From the NCBI GenBank assembly GCA_023898745.1, contig CP060237.1, positions 558,001 through 622,000 of the forward strand: a stretch of 64,000 bases of DNA. Direction: 5' to 3'. The translations under genes were made by a program, and so were the position numbers. Every line of letters begins with the position of its first letter. Position 1 is the first letter of the stretch. Below the pieces are notes generated by a model, which had not been told where the DNA came from, did no database searches, and saw nothing but the letters and a program-made list of their open reading frames with translations. This stretch comes from Alphaproteobacteria bacterium. Lineage in GTDB: Bacteria; Pseudomonadota; Alphaproteobacteria; G02398745; G023898745. Shown one piece after another: positions 41,700 to 50,587 of this stretch.

Positions 41700-41771
41700 C
41701 GTCATCCTGAGCGAAGCGAAGGATCTCTTTAAGCGAACTCATGAAGATTCTTTGCTTGGCTTAAGGTGACG
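41700..41771. repeat. Family B palindromic repeat
   Basis: CGTCATCCTGAGCGAAGCG, GGATCTCTTTAAGCGA, then CTTGGCTTAAGGTGACGG; arms partly decayed. Confidence 0.8.
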
Positions 41772-41801
41772 GTATGAGTTATTGACCGCGATGAGAGTGC
41801 T

Positions 41802-42656
41802 TTAAGTTTGAAATGCATCCTCAAGGTCAAGGTTTTTAATCCAATCCTCTGGTTTATTAACCTTAAACTGCGAAAATCCTATTATAAAGCCTTTCCAATT
41901 ATCTTGTAAGTATTGCATAAAATCAGATTTAGCTGTTTTTGGTAGTTTATTTTTTATATCTGTTTTTGTCTCAGAATGAAGCTGGACTAATAAAAGAAGT
42001 TTAAAGACCCCAACTGTTTGTGGGTCTTTATTTTTCTTTTCAAGCTCCAAAATAAGCGAGCCAACTAAAAAGTCCTTTTGTTTTTGTTTTAATAAGATCG
42101 TTTCATTCCCTCGATCTACGGAGGTTAATTTTTTAAATAGTCTTAAATTTTTTAGTTTTTGCGCAGCTTTTAGAAGTAGTGCGTTGGATGTTGTTGTAAT
42201 TGATAATCCGGCAGTTGGTGTTTTTGTGCGTGCTTTGTCGACGTTATTTTGAAGATATAAAATAAAAGGCAGTAAATATCCTATTTCTTCAGGGTGATTA
42301 ATTTGTTTCAGCCAAGCTTCAACTTTATCGTCTCGCAGAACATTGCCGCTTAGACAAAGAATTAAAAATGTTTCCAATCCGGTTATGGATTTAAATTGTT
42401 CAGGGAAAGTGCGTGTTGTAGGATCGCTAGTTAAATAGCTCTCAAATAATTTCTCCTGCTCTGCTGTAAGTTCTGGAACTTTTAAAGGGAGCTCCTCTCT
42501 TAACTTTTTTACTTGGTTTAATCTATCTGTATCAAGGTGTGAATAAATAACATCTGTTTGACCAGGATGTTTTGCAACCGCATCGACTATATAGGTGTCT
42601 GTGTGAGAGTTTACAAATTGCTCAGCCGTTTGATGCTTAAGCGCAAATAAAAGCAT
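41802..42656 (-). CDS. Hypothetical protein coupled to a barrel protein
   Basis: Not recognised. 284 residues, mainly helical, leader MLLFALKHQTAEQF short and barely charged. Contains Thr-rich segment SITTTSNALL and ends LEDAFQT. Its ATG overlaps the stop of the upstream barrel-like gene by one base (TAATG), so the two are translated together. Periplasmic partner of that barrel is an inference. Confidence 0.6.
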   Translation of the reverse strand: MLLFALKHQTAEQFVNSHTDTYIVDAVAKHPGQTDVIYSHLDTDRLNQVKKLREELPLKVPELTAEQEKLFESYLTSDPTTRTFPEQFKSITGLETFLILCLSGNVLRDDKVEAWLKQINHPEEIGYLLPFILYLQNNVDKARTKTPTAGLSITTTSNALLLKAAQKLKNLRLFKKLTSVDRGNETILLKQKQKDFLVGSLILELEKKNKDPQTVGVFKLLLLVQLHSETKTDIKNKLPKTAKSDFMQYLQDNWKGFIIGFSQFKVNKPEDWIKNLDLEDAFQT

Positions 42657-43336
42657 TACAAAAACCCTCCAAAATAGGTGAGACCAAAAACAACCTGCAC
42701 GTTATTGAAATTTTCTTCAGACTGATTATCTGTCTCGAAGTTATGTTTAAGGCTTGAAGTAGTTCCTATTATATTTTTAGAACTTAATATCGTTCCTTCT
42801 TTAAACTTTCTCGTATTGTTAAACAAATAATTCACCTCAGCATTAAAGCTCCAAGATGTATCAACTGTGTACAAAATACCAAAGGTTCCAACAGGAGAAG
42901 GGCTTTTCATATTCCATGAAGATTCTAGTTTTTGCTCAGGGGCAACATCTTCCCCAGGCTTTTGATAGAAGGTTAACACCTCTTCATCTTGTTTTGCTTT
43001 CAAGGATCTAACTTCCGCCCAAAAGACACCCCCGCCTGCGTAAACTTTCCAGCGATTATTTAACTGTGCGCCTAAATATGCCTTTAAGCCTAAGCTGAAA
43101 TCTTGTTCAAAATACGCTGTGTCGCCACTAAACAACTTTCCACCAAAAATTTCTACACCCCAAAAAAGATGTTTTGCAATTCGTATGTAACCTACGTGTG
43201 CAGAGCCAACAATGTTTGTTTGCACATTGTCTTTCTGGATGCCTTTATCTTTAAAGTCATCGCTAAATTCGCGTTTTGTACGTGAGTAGCCACCTTTTAT
43301 GCTGATATATTCATCGGCTTGCAAAAAGAAAAACAC
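42656..43336 (-). CDS. Outer-membrane beta-barrel-like protein
   Basis: Not assigned to a named family. 226 residues with alternating strand pattern (YISIKGGYSRTKREF, LKAYLGAQLNNRWKVYAGGGVFWAE, WSFNAEVNYLFNN, VQVVFGLTYFGGFL), like eight-stranded opacity/OmpA-type barrels. The only possible start is GTG 43336 after in-frame TAA, so the leader is just VFFFLQA, unusually short for an exported protein. ATATAG directly precedes the start. Co-transcribed with the following hypothetical. Confidence 0.65.
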   Translation of the reverse strand: MFFFLQADEYISIKGGYSRTKREFSDDFKDKGIQKDNVQTNIVGSAHVGYIRIAKHLFWGVEIFGGKLFSGDTAYFEQDFSLGLKAYLGAQLNNRWKVYAGGGVFWAEVRSLKAKQDEEVLTFYQKPGEDVAPEQKLESSWNMKSPSPVGTFGILYTVDTSWSFNAEVNYLFNNTRKFKEGTILSSKNIIGTTSSLKHNFETDNQSEENFNNVQVVFGLTYFGGFL

Positions 43337-43453
43337 TATATCTTAGGTGACGTAAATTCATAACGTTATTATGCCTATTTTTTTGAGGTTTGTATAGACT
43401 TTCATGGCTTGAGACATTAGAATACAAATAATATATGACGTATAAATTTTATT

Positions 43454-45505
43454 TTGTCTTTGTCTGAAAGTTCTGTCATCCTGAGTGAGCATAGCGAACG
43501 AAGGACCTCCCTACAACAAACTCCAAAAGATCCTTCGGCTGCGCCTCAGGATGACAGAGCGTCATGTCATATAGAAGTTTGTGTTCCTGTGTTTCTCAAA
43601 AAAACACTTACTTATAATGTAAGTGGATGTGTTCAAGTGGGACAGGTTGTTGAGATTTCGATCAAAGATAAAACCTACTTAGGCGTTGTGTGGGAAATTC
43701 ATAAAACGCATAGAACAGGATTTAAAGTTAAAGATGTATTGCGTGTGCATGATATTACGTTGCCAAAGACATGCCTTGACTTTGTGAAATGGGTTGCAGG
43801 GTATACGATGACCCCAGTTGGGATGATTTTGAAGATGATGCTGCCGGTGAAAAATATTCGTCATCCCGAGTCCGCCGTAGACTTGGCGAAGGTGGATCGC
43901 CATGACGACGTTTTGAAGCTGTCCCAGCAACAAACTCAAGCCCTCCAAACCATAGAGCAACACCTCTACAAAAAACCTATATTATTAGATGGTGTAACAG
44001 GTTCAGGAAAGACAGAAGTCTATCTAGCATTATGTCAAAAACTCTTGGCAAAAAATAAACAAATCCTGATTCTTTTACCGGAAATTGGGCTAACAGAACA
44101 AGTTATCGAGCGTATTGCAAAGAACTTAAATATCAAACCTTTTGTTTGGCATTCCAAAATTACTCCCGCTAAAAAAGAGAAGATCTTTATAAATGCTGTT
44201 GCAGGTGTTCCAGGGATTTATATTGGAGCGCGGTCCGCTTTGTTTTTACCCTATAAAAACTTAGATTTGATTGTAGTGGATGAAGAGCATGATGGGTCAT
44301 ATAAACAGGATGAAAAAATTATGTATCACGCGCGGGATATGGCAGTGGTACGTGCGAATATTGAAAAAATTGGTATTTTATTATGTTCTGCAACGCCTTC
44401 TATTGAAACAGTTGTGAATGTTCAAAATGGCAAATATGAAGCTGTGAAATTGGGAAGTCGTTATGGAAAAAGCGCGCTTCCTGACATTGAGCTTGTGGAT
44501 ATGAAAGATACAAAAGATTTCATGAGTTCACGGCTGAAAGAGTTGATTCAAAAGGGATTAGATCAAAAGGAACAAACGCTTTTGTTTATGAATCGCAGAG
44601 GATATGCCCCCATTTTGTTGTGTAAATCTTGTGGATATAAAAAGAACTGCCCATTTTGCTCAACGCATTTGGTTTTACATAAGGCGCAAAATAAAATCAT
44701 GTGCCATTACTGTGGATTTAATGAAGATTATAATGAGCCGAAATGTAAGAATTGCCCCCACATAGAGCTCGAACCTTTTGGGTTAGGGATTGAACGGATT
44801 TGCGATGAAGTGGAAAAAATATTTCCCCATGCGCGTGTATTGTGTGTGGCAAGTGATCAGATCACATCTGCGTCCAAGTTGAATGAAGTGCGTCGCAAGA
44901 TTTTAGACCATGAGGTGGATATTATTGTGGGAACGCAGATCTTAGCCAAAGGTCACCACTTTCCCTCTTTGACTTTGGTTGGTGTGTTGGACGCTGATAT
45001 GGGGTTGCATGGAATTGATTTGCGCAGCACAGAAAAGACCTATCAGATGCTGCACCAGGTTGCAGGGCGCTGTGGTCGTGAAGAGAAAAAGGGTCATGTT
45101 GTGATTCAAACTTACAGCGCAGATCACCCGGCGATTATGGCGCTTGCGGCGCATGATCGTGATGCGTTTGAAGAATATGAAATTGAAGATCGTAAACTGT
45201 CTAGTATGCCTCCATTTTCTCAATTGGCAACGATCACACTATCGGGAAAGAATTTCCAAAAAGTGAAAGAAACGATATTTAAGTTATATGAAGCATGTCC
45301 GGTTAATTCAGATATCAAAGCCTTCAAACCTGCGCCTGCGCCTATACGTCGTTTGAAAATGATGTTTCGTTATCGCATTTTGGTGCATTCTAATCATCCG
45401 TCTCCACATGCTTTGCAGCAGTTTATTCATGGATGGTTATCTAAGCAGACTATTCCTGGCTCTTTAAAGTTATTGATTGATATTAATCCATGGAATTTTA
45501 TGTAA
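43454..45505 (+). CDS. priA: Primosomal helicase PriA with repeat-derived segments
   Basis: Restarts stalled replication forks. N-terminal 3'-DNA-binding domain (CVPVFLKKTLTYNV...GQVVEISI), Walker A LLDGVTGSGKTEV (about residue 180), DEEH box VVDEEHDGSYKQ (about 275), zinc region with eight Cys (CKSCGYKKNCPFC...CHYCGF...CKNC, about 390-437), and VGTQILAKGHHFP. The frame begins at TTG 43454 or 43460; the first 35 residues are a translated family B repeat. A further repeat (43859-43907) adds RHPESAVDLAKVDRHDD near residue 136. Confidence 0.95.
   Translation: MSLSESSVILSEHSERRTSLQQTPKDPSAAPQDDRASCHIEVCVPVFLKKTLTYNVSGCVQVGQVVEISIKDKTYLGVVWEIHKTHRTGFKVKDVLRVHDITLPKTCLDFVKWVAGYTMTPVGMILKMMLPVKNIRHPESAVDLAKVDRHDDVLKLSQQQTQALQTIEQHLYKKPILLDGVTGSGKTEVYLALCQKLLAKNKQILILLPEIGLTEQVIERIAKNLNIKPFVWHSKITPAKKEKIFINAVAGVPGIYIGARSALFLPYKNLDLIVVDEEHDGSYKQDEKIMYHARDMAVVRANIEKIGILLCSATPSIETVVNVQNGKYEAVKLGSRYGKSALPDIELVDMKDTKDFMSSRLKELIQKGLDQKEQTLLFMNRRGYAPILLCKSCGYKKNCPFCSTHLVLHKAQNKIMCHYCGFNEDYNEPKCKNCPHIELEPFGLGIERICDEVEKIFPHARVLCVASDQITSASKLNEVRRKILDHEVDIIVGTQILAKGHHFPSLTLVGVLDADMGLHGIDLRSTEKTYQMLHQVAGRCGREEKKGHVVIQTYSADHPAIMALAAHDRDAFEEYEIEDRKLSSMPPFSQLATITLSGKNFQKVKETIFKLYEACPVNSDIKAFKPAPAPIRRLKMMFRYRILVHSNHPSPHALQQFIHGWLSKQTIPGSLKLLIDINPWNFM
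43475..43556. repeat. Family B palindromic repeat inside the priA 5' end
   Basis: GTCATCCTGAGTGAGCATAGCG to GGATGACAGAG; translated in the priA frame as SVILSEHSERRTSL onward. Confidence 0.85.
43859..43907. repeat. Palindromic repeat inserted in frame in priA
   Basis: CGTCATCCCGAGTCCGCC ... GGTGGATCGCCATGACGACG; a mixed family A/C hairpin between the N-terminal domain and the helicase core. Confidence 0.75.
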
Positions 45506-45560
45506 TAAGGGCTTTTGTTTGAAGATGAGAGTGCGTAAAATACGTTAAGTTCACAAAGGT

Positions 45561-45639
45561 TGTCATCACGAGGAGCGTAGCGACGTGGTGATCCATGATG
45601 GTGGATGGCCACAGCCCCTTGCGGGGCTTCGCTATGACG
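45561..45639. repeat. Family A palindromic repeat
   Basis: Left arm CACGAGGAGCGTAGCGACG, centre GATCCATGATGGTGGATGG, right arm with CCCCTTGCGGGGC hairpin. Confidence 0.88.
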
Positions 45640-45672
45640 ACTCTGTGCAGAATATCAAACGAAAGGTTTAAA

Positions 45673-46128
45673 ATGCATTTTCTCATTCTCCTCATTCTCC
45701 TCACCAACTGCAATACAACAGATCCACATGTATCTGCTAAGATTGAACATATAACACGCCAAGGTAAAGAGCAGGATTATTCCAAACTGTCTCGTCCATA
45801 CATCGACAAGAGCGAAGAGGAGGCTTTGTTTGATGAAGCAGAGTTTTTGGAACCTAAAGCAAGGAAATCCACAGGGTATGCGAGGTCAACACTGACGAAG
45901 CAAGAAGAAATGGAAGAATTGGCAAAGCTTAAGAGAGCGGGGCGGTTGTCACAAAAAGATTATGCAAAACGCGTGGAATTATTGCATAAAAAACATCAAG
46001 TGAAGACCACCCCTGCGGAGAAAACTATAACAAACGCTCCAGAAAAGAAGCAGTCACCTTATATGCTGAACCAGCCTAAGATTGAGAAGCTTGAAATAGA
46101 GGATGAGTTAGAGGATTATGATGAATAA
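45673..46128 (+). CDS. Small lipoprotein, unknown function
   Basis: Starts MHFLILLILLTNCNTTD: a very short type II signal with lipobox LLTNC and lipidated Cys at residue 13. ATG 45673 follows GAAAGG by five bases; a longer frame from 45595 would be translated repeat. The mature part is charged and low in order (EEALFDEAEFLEPKARKS, KQEEMEELAKLKRAGRLSQK) and ends in the acidic EIEDELEDYDE. Family not recognised. Confidence 0.7.
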   Translation: MHFLILLILLTNCNTTDPHVSAKIEHITRQGKEQDYSKLSRPYIDKSEEEALFDEAEFLEPKARKSTGYARSTLTKQEEMEELAKLKRAGRLSQKDYAKRVELLHKKHQVKTTPAEKTITNAPEKKQSPYMLNQPKIEKLEIEDELEDYDE

Positions 46129-46136
46129 AAATCACC

Positions 46137-46216
46137 GCCATCCTGAGCGAGCGTAGCGAGAGAAGGATCTTCTTGAGAAATACTCGGGAAGATCCTTCGC
46201 TACGCTCAGGATGACG
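46137..46216. repeat. Family B palindromic repeat
   Basis: Canonical copy: CCATCCTGAGCGAGCGTAGCG, GGATCTTCTTGAG, CTCGGGAAGATCC, TACGCTCAGGATGACGG; a further piece TTCAGAATGACGG follows at about 46231-46244. Confidence 0.88.
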
Positions 46217-46229
46217 GAGTGCGCTCCGT

Positions 46230-47039
46230 TTATTCAGAATGACGGGGTGACGGATCGTTTGTCCGACTCAATAAAAATCCCATATAAATATAATCCTCCA
46301 TAGGAATATGCGTGTTATGTGATCTCAAAATAAACTTATTTAAATCCAAAAATGCCATTACTTTTTTTTCAACATACAAAATAATGCGCATAAGCATAAG
46401 AACATAAGCATAGTCTTTTTTGTATTTCTGAACAAAATCTTCATGTTCAGCAGTCGTGTATTGCGTTAACATAAGGCGCTTTAGATTGTGAATAAAGTTC
46501 AGCCCACCTTTTTTCTCGACCCATACCAATAACTCTTGGTTGCCTTGTGTGTGTTCGGTTAATTCGTTATCTTTCGTGATTTCATGCTCGAATGGAATCT
46601 CAAAAAATCTTGAGCGTAGAGTTTTGGGAAATTTATGGATATTATGAACAATGAGAATCACAAACGTTTTTTGATAGTATTTTTCAAACAGTTTTAGCAA
46701 GCTGTTAGATGTGCTGATGTTTAAATTATCGGCGTTATCAATGACCAAAATTTTATATTTATCGTTTTTGTGTTCTAAAAAGTCACGGATAAGTGGTAGG
46801 ATTTCTAGCTTTATTTCTTCTTGATCAAAGTTGATGTATTTGTAATTTTGCATTGGTGTTTGATCTAATGCATCAACTGCGACATCTAGAATAGAGGCAG
46901 TAAATGTTTTAGCTGCCAATGTTTTCCCGCAACCTTGCTCTCCGTAAAAAATTAAAAATGGAGAGAGTTGATCTCGGTTCTCTAAAAGTTTTTCGCAGGT
47001 ATTTAATTGACGTTCTGTGAGCATAGATTTAGAATCCAT
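46230..47039 (-). CDS. holB: DNA polymerase III delta' subunit (clamp-loader AAA+)
   Basis: Clamp-loader subunit. Walker A GEQGCGKTLAAKTF (about residue 34), Walker B region KILVIDNADNLN (about 98), sensor-type SNSLLKLFEKY and LRSRFFEIPF. The Cys4 zinc site of some delta' proteins is missing. I start at ATG 47039 with AAGG eight bases upstream; a TTG at 47063 is also open. The last residues NDPSPRHSE and the stop derive from a family B repeat piece. Sequence is divergent, so assignment rests on motifs. Confidence 0.75.
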   Translation of the reverse strand: MDSKSMLTERQLNTCEKLLENRDQLSPFLIFYGEQGCGKTLAAKTFTASILDVAVDALDQTPMQNYKYINFDQEEIKLEILPLIRDFLEHKNDKYKILVIDNADNLNISTSNSLLKLFEKYYQKTFVILIVHNIHKFPKTLRSRFFEIPFEHEITKDNELTEHTQGNQELLVWVEKKGGLNFIHNLKRLMLTQYTTAEHEDFVQKYKKDYAYVLMLMRIILYVEKKVMAFLDLNKFILRSHNTHIPMEDYIYMGFLLSRTNDPSPRHSE

Positions 47040-47082
47040 CAAATGTACCTTATAATAGGACAAAACCTAAAAACACCTCAAT

Positions 47083-47391
47083 ATGTTTTTTCATGAAAAG
47101 AATGGGAGTGTTATTTTTTATCTGCAAGTTGTTCCCAACGCTGCCCAAACATGCATTGTTGGCGTTGTGGCTAAGTACGATAAAATGGCGTTCAAACTTC
47201 ACAGCAAAGAACCTCCAGAGCGTGGAAAAGCAAATAAAGAGATTATCGAGTATCTAAGTTCTTTACTTGATATGCCCAAAAGTCATGTTGTGATTGACAA
47301 GGGTGAAACAGAGAAGTTCAAAAAGATTAAAGTTTTGAATGCAAAGCAGGTGGATGTGCAGAAGGCGTTTCAGGGGTTGGGCTTTCTTTAG
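47083..47391 (+). CDS. YggU/DUF167 family protein
   Basis: 102 residues of the UPF0235 family: LQVVPNAAQTCIVGVV, the strongly conserved PPERGKANKEIIEYLSSLL (about 45-64) and the end VVIDKGETEKFKKIKV. Family function unknown. It starts 43 bases from holB (divergent). No obvious Shine-Dalgarno. Confidence 0.85.
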   Translation: MFFHEKNGSVIFYLQVVPNAAQTCIVGVVAKYDKMAFKLHSKEPPERGKANKEIIEYLSSLLDMPKSHVVIDKGETEKFKKIKVLNAKQVDVQKAFQGLGFL

Positions 47392-47400
47392 GTGTGAAGA

Positions 47401-47474
47401 CGTCATCACGAGGAGCTGAGCTTCGTAGTGATTCATGGATGGTCACGCCCACCTATGGTAGGCTCGCCATGACG
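47401..47474. repeat. Family A palindromic repeat
   Basis: Left arm CACGAGGAGCTGAGCTTCG, centre GATTCATGGATGG, right arm with CCCACCTATGGTAGG. Confidence 0.85.
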
Positions 47475-47610
47475 GACTCATGCTAAATGTCCTGATTTTT
47501 AAGAAAAAATACATTAAATTTATTTTTTTTACTAAGTAACGTAAATAAATTAAACAAAATACTAGATTTTTATTTAGAATTTTTGTAGTCTTAATTACAA
47601 ACCTCTTAAA

Positions 47611-47616
47611 TATAAT
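47611..47616 (+). promoter_or_regulatory. -10 box implying a leaderless mucR mRNA
   Basis: TATAAT ends 9 bases before the ATG at 47626, so the mRNA would start within about 3 bases of the start codon; no Shine-Dalgarno is present. Confidence 0.45.
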
Positions 47617-47625
47617 AAAAAAGTA

Positions 47626-48060
47626 ATGAGCGAGAAATTATCACCAGCAGAGTTGTTGAAAGTGACAGCGGATTTTGCGGGGTCGTATATTACAGGAAAA
47701 CCTCTGTCTGTTGAAGAGGTTCAAGATGTATTCGATCAAATGCATAAGTTTTTTAAAAGCAGAAATGATAACATATATGTATTGAAAACTGGCCCTTTGG
47801 TTCCAGCTGTTCCAGTTGAAGAATCTGTGCATGCAGATTATATCGTGTGTCTTGAAGATGGAAAAAAACTTCAAATGTTGAAGCGTCATCTTAAGACAGT
47901 TTATAACATGACACCACAAGAGTATCGTGATCGTTGGAGTTTGCCGCAGGACTATCCTATGGTTGCGCCAAGTTATGCAGAGAAGCGCAGTCAAATCGCT
48001 TACAATGTAGGTCTTGGCACAGAGAAGACAAGAAAAAGCAAAAAGAGAAAAGTTTCTTAA
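47626..48060 (+). CDS. MucR/Ros-family transcriptional regulator
   Basis: Zinc-finger-type DNA-binding regulator typical of alphaproteobacteria. The core is YIVCLEDGKKLQMLKRHLKT, then VYNMTPQEYRDRWSLPQDYP and MVAPSYAEKRSQIA, as in MucR. In Ros the finger is C-x2-C..H-x4-H; here the second Cys is Asp and the last His is Val, as in some zinc-poor relatives. A basic tail (TRKSKKRKVS) follows. Length 144 is normal. It may be autoregulated; no site is identified. Confidence 0.92.
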   Translation: MSEKLSPAELLKVTADFAGSYITGKPLSVEEVQDVFDQMHKFFKSRNDNIYVLKTGPLVPAVPVEESVHADYIVCLEDGKKLQMLKRHLKTVYNMTPQEYRDRWSLPQDYPMVAPSYAEKRSQIAYNVGLGTEKTRKSKKRKVS

Positions 48061-48069
48061 TATTTCTGC

Positions 48070-48151
48070 CGTCATTCTGAACGAATATAGCGAGTACAGG
48101 CCCATTCTGAGGCAAAATGGAGAAGATCCTTCGGTTGCACCTCGGGATGAT
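48070..48151. repeat. Family B palindromic repeat
   Basis: CGTCATTCTGAACGAATATAGCG, a divergent middle, AGAAGATCCTTCGG, CTCGGGATGATGG. The remaining 48152-48416 holds only a weak open frame (48190-48399, minus) I do not support. Confidence 0.8.
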
Positions 48152-48416
48152 GGAGGTTTTACATTAAATGGATCTTAAACCTCTTCCGTCTATTTTTCAT
48201 AGAATCTAAACACTCGCTCTTTTGTCAGAAAAGGTGCGGCCAGGACTTTCGATTGTTTTATTAGAGGCACAAAAATGGGTGGGGATTGCGTAAATTTTGG
48301 TTTCATCCCCTTAAAATCTCTTATCGCAAGCGTTAAAATTGCGCATCTTATGAAAAAATGACTACTCATCAGAGCGTTACTCAGGTTTATTATAACCAAA
48401 GTTTATTGCCTTAAAT

Positions 48417-48905
48417 TTATTTCTCGGCAATCAAGTGGCCAATAATAGAGATACGTTGACCAGAGGTGATAGGCAGTACTTCATGAACATCAGTTCCTTG
48501 AAACAAAAGACCATTACCTTTTTTAATTGGGAATTTTTTATCACCTTCTAATACAAATTCACCGCCTTCAAACTCGCTATTTAAGGCAATAGAAAAGCTC
48601 AAGTAAATTCTGGAAGGTTGAGGATGATGGAAATCCACATGAGGTTCATAAAAGGTTCCGGTTGGATATTCTCTTACTTTTATGTTTGTGAAATGGTCTT
48701 TATTAAAATTCCATTTTTCTTTTGCTAGGGGGATGACTTGCGCGTTCAAATAATCTTTAATCCACATATCAACATCTTTGTTCCATCGCGTAAAAAACTC
48801 AAATACTTGCTTGTTAATTCTTCCTACACGATGTTTATTTTGATAAATTTGAATGAGCTTTTTACACATCTCGTCTGTCATAATATTTTTTAATTGGAGA
48901 TACAT
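48417..48905 (-). CDS. 2-oxoglutarate/Fe(II)-dependent oxygenase (prolyl-hydroxylase type)
   Basis: 162-residue double-stranded beta-helix oxygenase. Iron ligands: H-x-D in YEPHVDFH (about residue 85), distal His in FQGTDVHEV (about 137); the 2-oxoglutarate Arg in SGQRISIIGHL. N-terminal helices MTDEMCKKLIQIYQNKH. Substrate unknown (protein prolyl or small molecule). Single gene with no Shine-Dalgarno visible. Confidence 0.85.
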   Translation of the reverse strand: MYLQLKNIMTDEMCKKLIQIYQNKHRVGRINKQVFEFFTRWNKDVDMWIKDYLNAQVIPLAKEKWNFNKDHFTNIKVREYPTGTFYEPHVDFHHPQPSRIYLSFSIALNSEFEGGEFVLEGDKKFPIKKGNGLLFQGTDVHEVLPITSGQRISIIGHLIAEK

Positions 48906-48980
48906 AATTATTATTATAGTTTTATTACTATTTTATAATAAAAATGAGTTTTTGTCAATGAAAAATTGCATCAGAATGTT

Positions 48981-49056
48981 GTCATTGCGAGCTCTCGAAG
49001 AGAGCTCGGCAATCCATCACATGGATCACCGCGTCGCTTCGCTCCTCGTGATGACG
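48981..49056. repeat. Family A palindromic repeat
   Basis: Left arm CATTGCGAGCTCTCGAAGAGAGCTCGGCAATCC, centre CACATGGATC, right arm CGTCGCTTCGCTCC. Confidence 0.85.
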
Positions 49057-49072
49057 TGGCTGCGTTTTGTTT

Positions 49073-49930
49073 TTAGTGAGGAAGCTGTATCACAACATCC
49101 GCGCCAGGAATTTTTTCCTGAATTTCTTGCGTGATTTTTTTAGAAAGTGCTTGAATTTGGCTGACCGTAAGTTTTGAGTCAAAGCTAAGTGTGAGTTCAA
49201 TAAAGTTATGATTTCCACATGAGCGCGTGCGTAAGTTCATAAGTTTTTCTATTTTTTTGTGTGCATTCACAACCGCAATAACTTTAAGACGCTCTTCTTC
49301 AGGCAATTCTCGATCTAACAAAACATTGCAAGAGGATTTTAAGATATCAAAAGAGGAGCTTAGTACGTAGCACACGATGATCATGCCAATCAAAATATCC
49401 AGATAAATAAATTGAAATTTTAAAGACAAAGCCAAGCTTAGTAGGACGCCTGCGTTTACAAATAAATCTGTTTCATAGTGCAAATTATCTGTTTTAATGA
49501 TCTGGGAATTTGTTTTGCGTACGACATGTCGTTGGAACAAGATGAGGGCTAGAGTCAAGATGGAGACAATAATCATCCAGAAGAAACCATAACCTGTATC
49601 TATTAGAGGTTCAGGGTGTATAAAATTCTGGATAATGGAATACAGCAGGCATAGAGCAGAAAACGCAATAAAAATAGATTGCGTGAAGCAGGCTAAAGAT
49701 TCAATTTTTCCATGCCCAAATCTATGACAAGAATCTGCAGGTTTGGTTGCATGAATAATGGCAAAGAAATTGATAATGGATGTAACAGCATCCAATAGAG
49801 AGTCAAAGAGAGATGCTTCTACGCTGAGTGACTGTGTCACAATCCAGATATATATCTTTAAGATAATTAAGATTAAAGATGTTGAAATAGCTGCAATGCT
49901 TGCAAGTTTTATAAGACGATCGTTTGTCAT
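49073..49930 (-). CDS. fieF: Cation diffusion facilitator (FieF-like)
   Basis: Proton-driven efflux of Fe/Zn-type divalent metals. Six TM segments; metal site A Asp pair in SLFDSLLDAVTS (TM2, about residue 40), HRFGHGKIES (about 69), and YETDLFVN in TM5 (about 152). The C-terminal cytosolic domain ends in QIQALSKKITQEI..VVIQLPH. Length 285. The metal is not determinable. Bordered by a repeat. Confidence 0.88.
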   Translation of the reverse strand: MTNDRLIKLASIAAISTSLILIILKIYIWIVTQSLSVEASLFDSLLDAVTSIINFFAIIHATKPADSCHRFGHGKIESLACFTQSIFIAFSALCLLYSIIQNFIHPEPLIDTGYGFFWMIIVSILTLALILFQRHVVRKTNSQIIKTDNLHYETDLFVNAGVLLSLALSLKFQFIYLDILIGMIIVCYVLSSSFDILKSSCNVLLDRELPEEERLKVIAVVNAHKKIEKLMNLRTRSCGNHNFIELTLSFDSKLTVSQIQALSKKITQEIQEKIPGADVVIQLPH

Positions 49931-50219
49931 CTCTACAAGGTTGAGTTAACTTTCGTAAGTTTATCAAATTTGTATGAATAAATGCCAGTAATTATGCGCA
50001 GAGTGCATATAAATTATGTAATTACAGCGCTAAACAGTTTGTGTGATTGAGAATGTGGTTAATATAAGTTTCAACAGAGTGATAGCATGATAGATGGCAT
50101 AATTTTTGCAAGTTTTACAGGAGTATCTGGTAAATTTCCACTCCATAAAAATCAATAAGCTTGCTTGTTTCCATGTTCATCTGTTTTCAAAGAAATACCC
50201 CGGAGGTGTTGTTTGATAT

Positions 50220-50587
50220 GTGCAAGAACAGGAAGAAGTGTTAACAGCAATTGTAGTGCAAAAGGGTTTTGAAGCGGTTGATGCAATAAAGGGTATGATT
50301 GGTGATGTAGGAGATAATATTCAATGCCCGTTTACCAGAAGGTATTTCTATAGAACGCATAAGAAGCGAAGAGGCGTTCGAGCAATTTTTAAATATTATG
50401 AACGATGTATTTTTTGGTGGGTCTGAAGAAGTAATTCATCAGTGGAAAATTTTATATGCCGAACCTGGATTTGAAGATGCTACTCCTGTGAGGTGCTATT
50501 GTCTGATGCTATGGCAGTCCAATATCTGATAAATTGGGCGTTCAAGAGGTGTGGACGTTTTATCCGTATATTTATAAGAAGAAATAG
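50220..50587 (+). pseudogene. Decayed GNAT-like acetyltransferase
   Basis: Three reading frames each hold a part. Part 1 (50220 on) reads QEEVLTAIVVQKGFEAVDAI. Part 2 reads LPEGISIERIRSEEAFEQFL, NIMNDVFFGGSEEVIHQW. Part 3 reads KLGVQEVWTFYPYIYKKK and stops at 50587 inside the mraY 3' end. Together they resemble a GNAT protein (SIERIRSEEEF, C-terminal LGFQEV.TFY) broken by at least two frameshifts and a stop. The stretch 49931-50219 holds nothing else I can support. Confidence 0.5.

Noticed and set aside
48190..48399. 69-residue minus-strand frame ending ERVFRFYEK
   Set aside because: TTG start overlaps a TATAAT, no family, no Shine-Dalgarno; too weak to call, though a small gene cannot be excluded.
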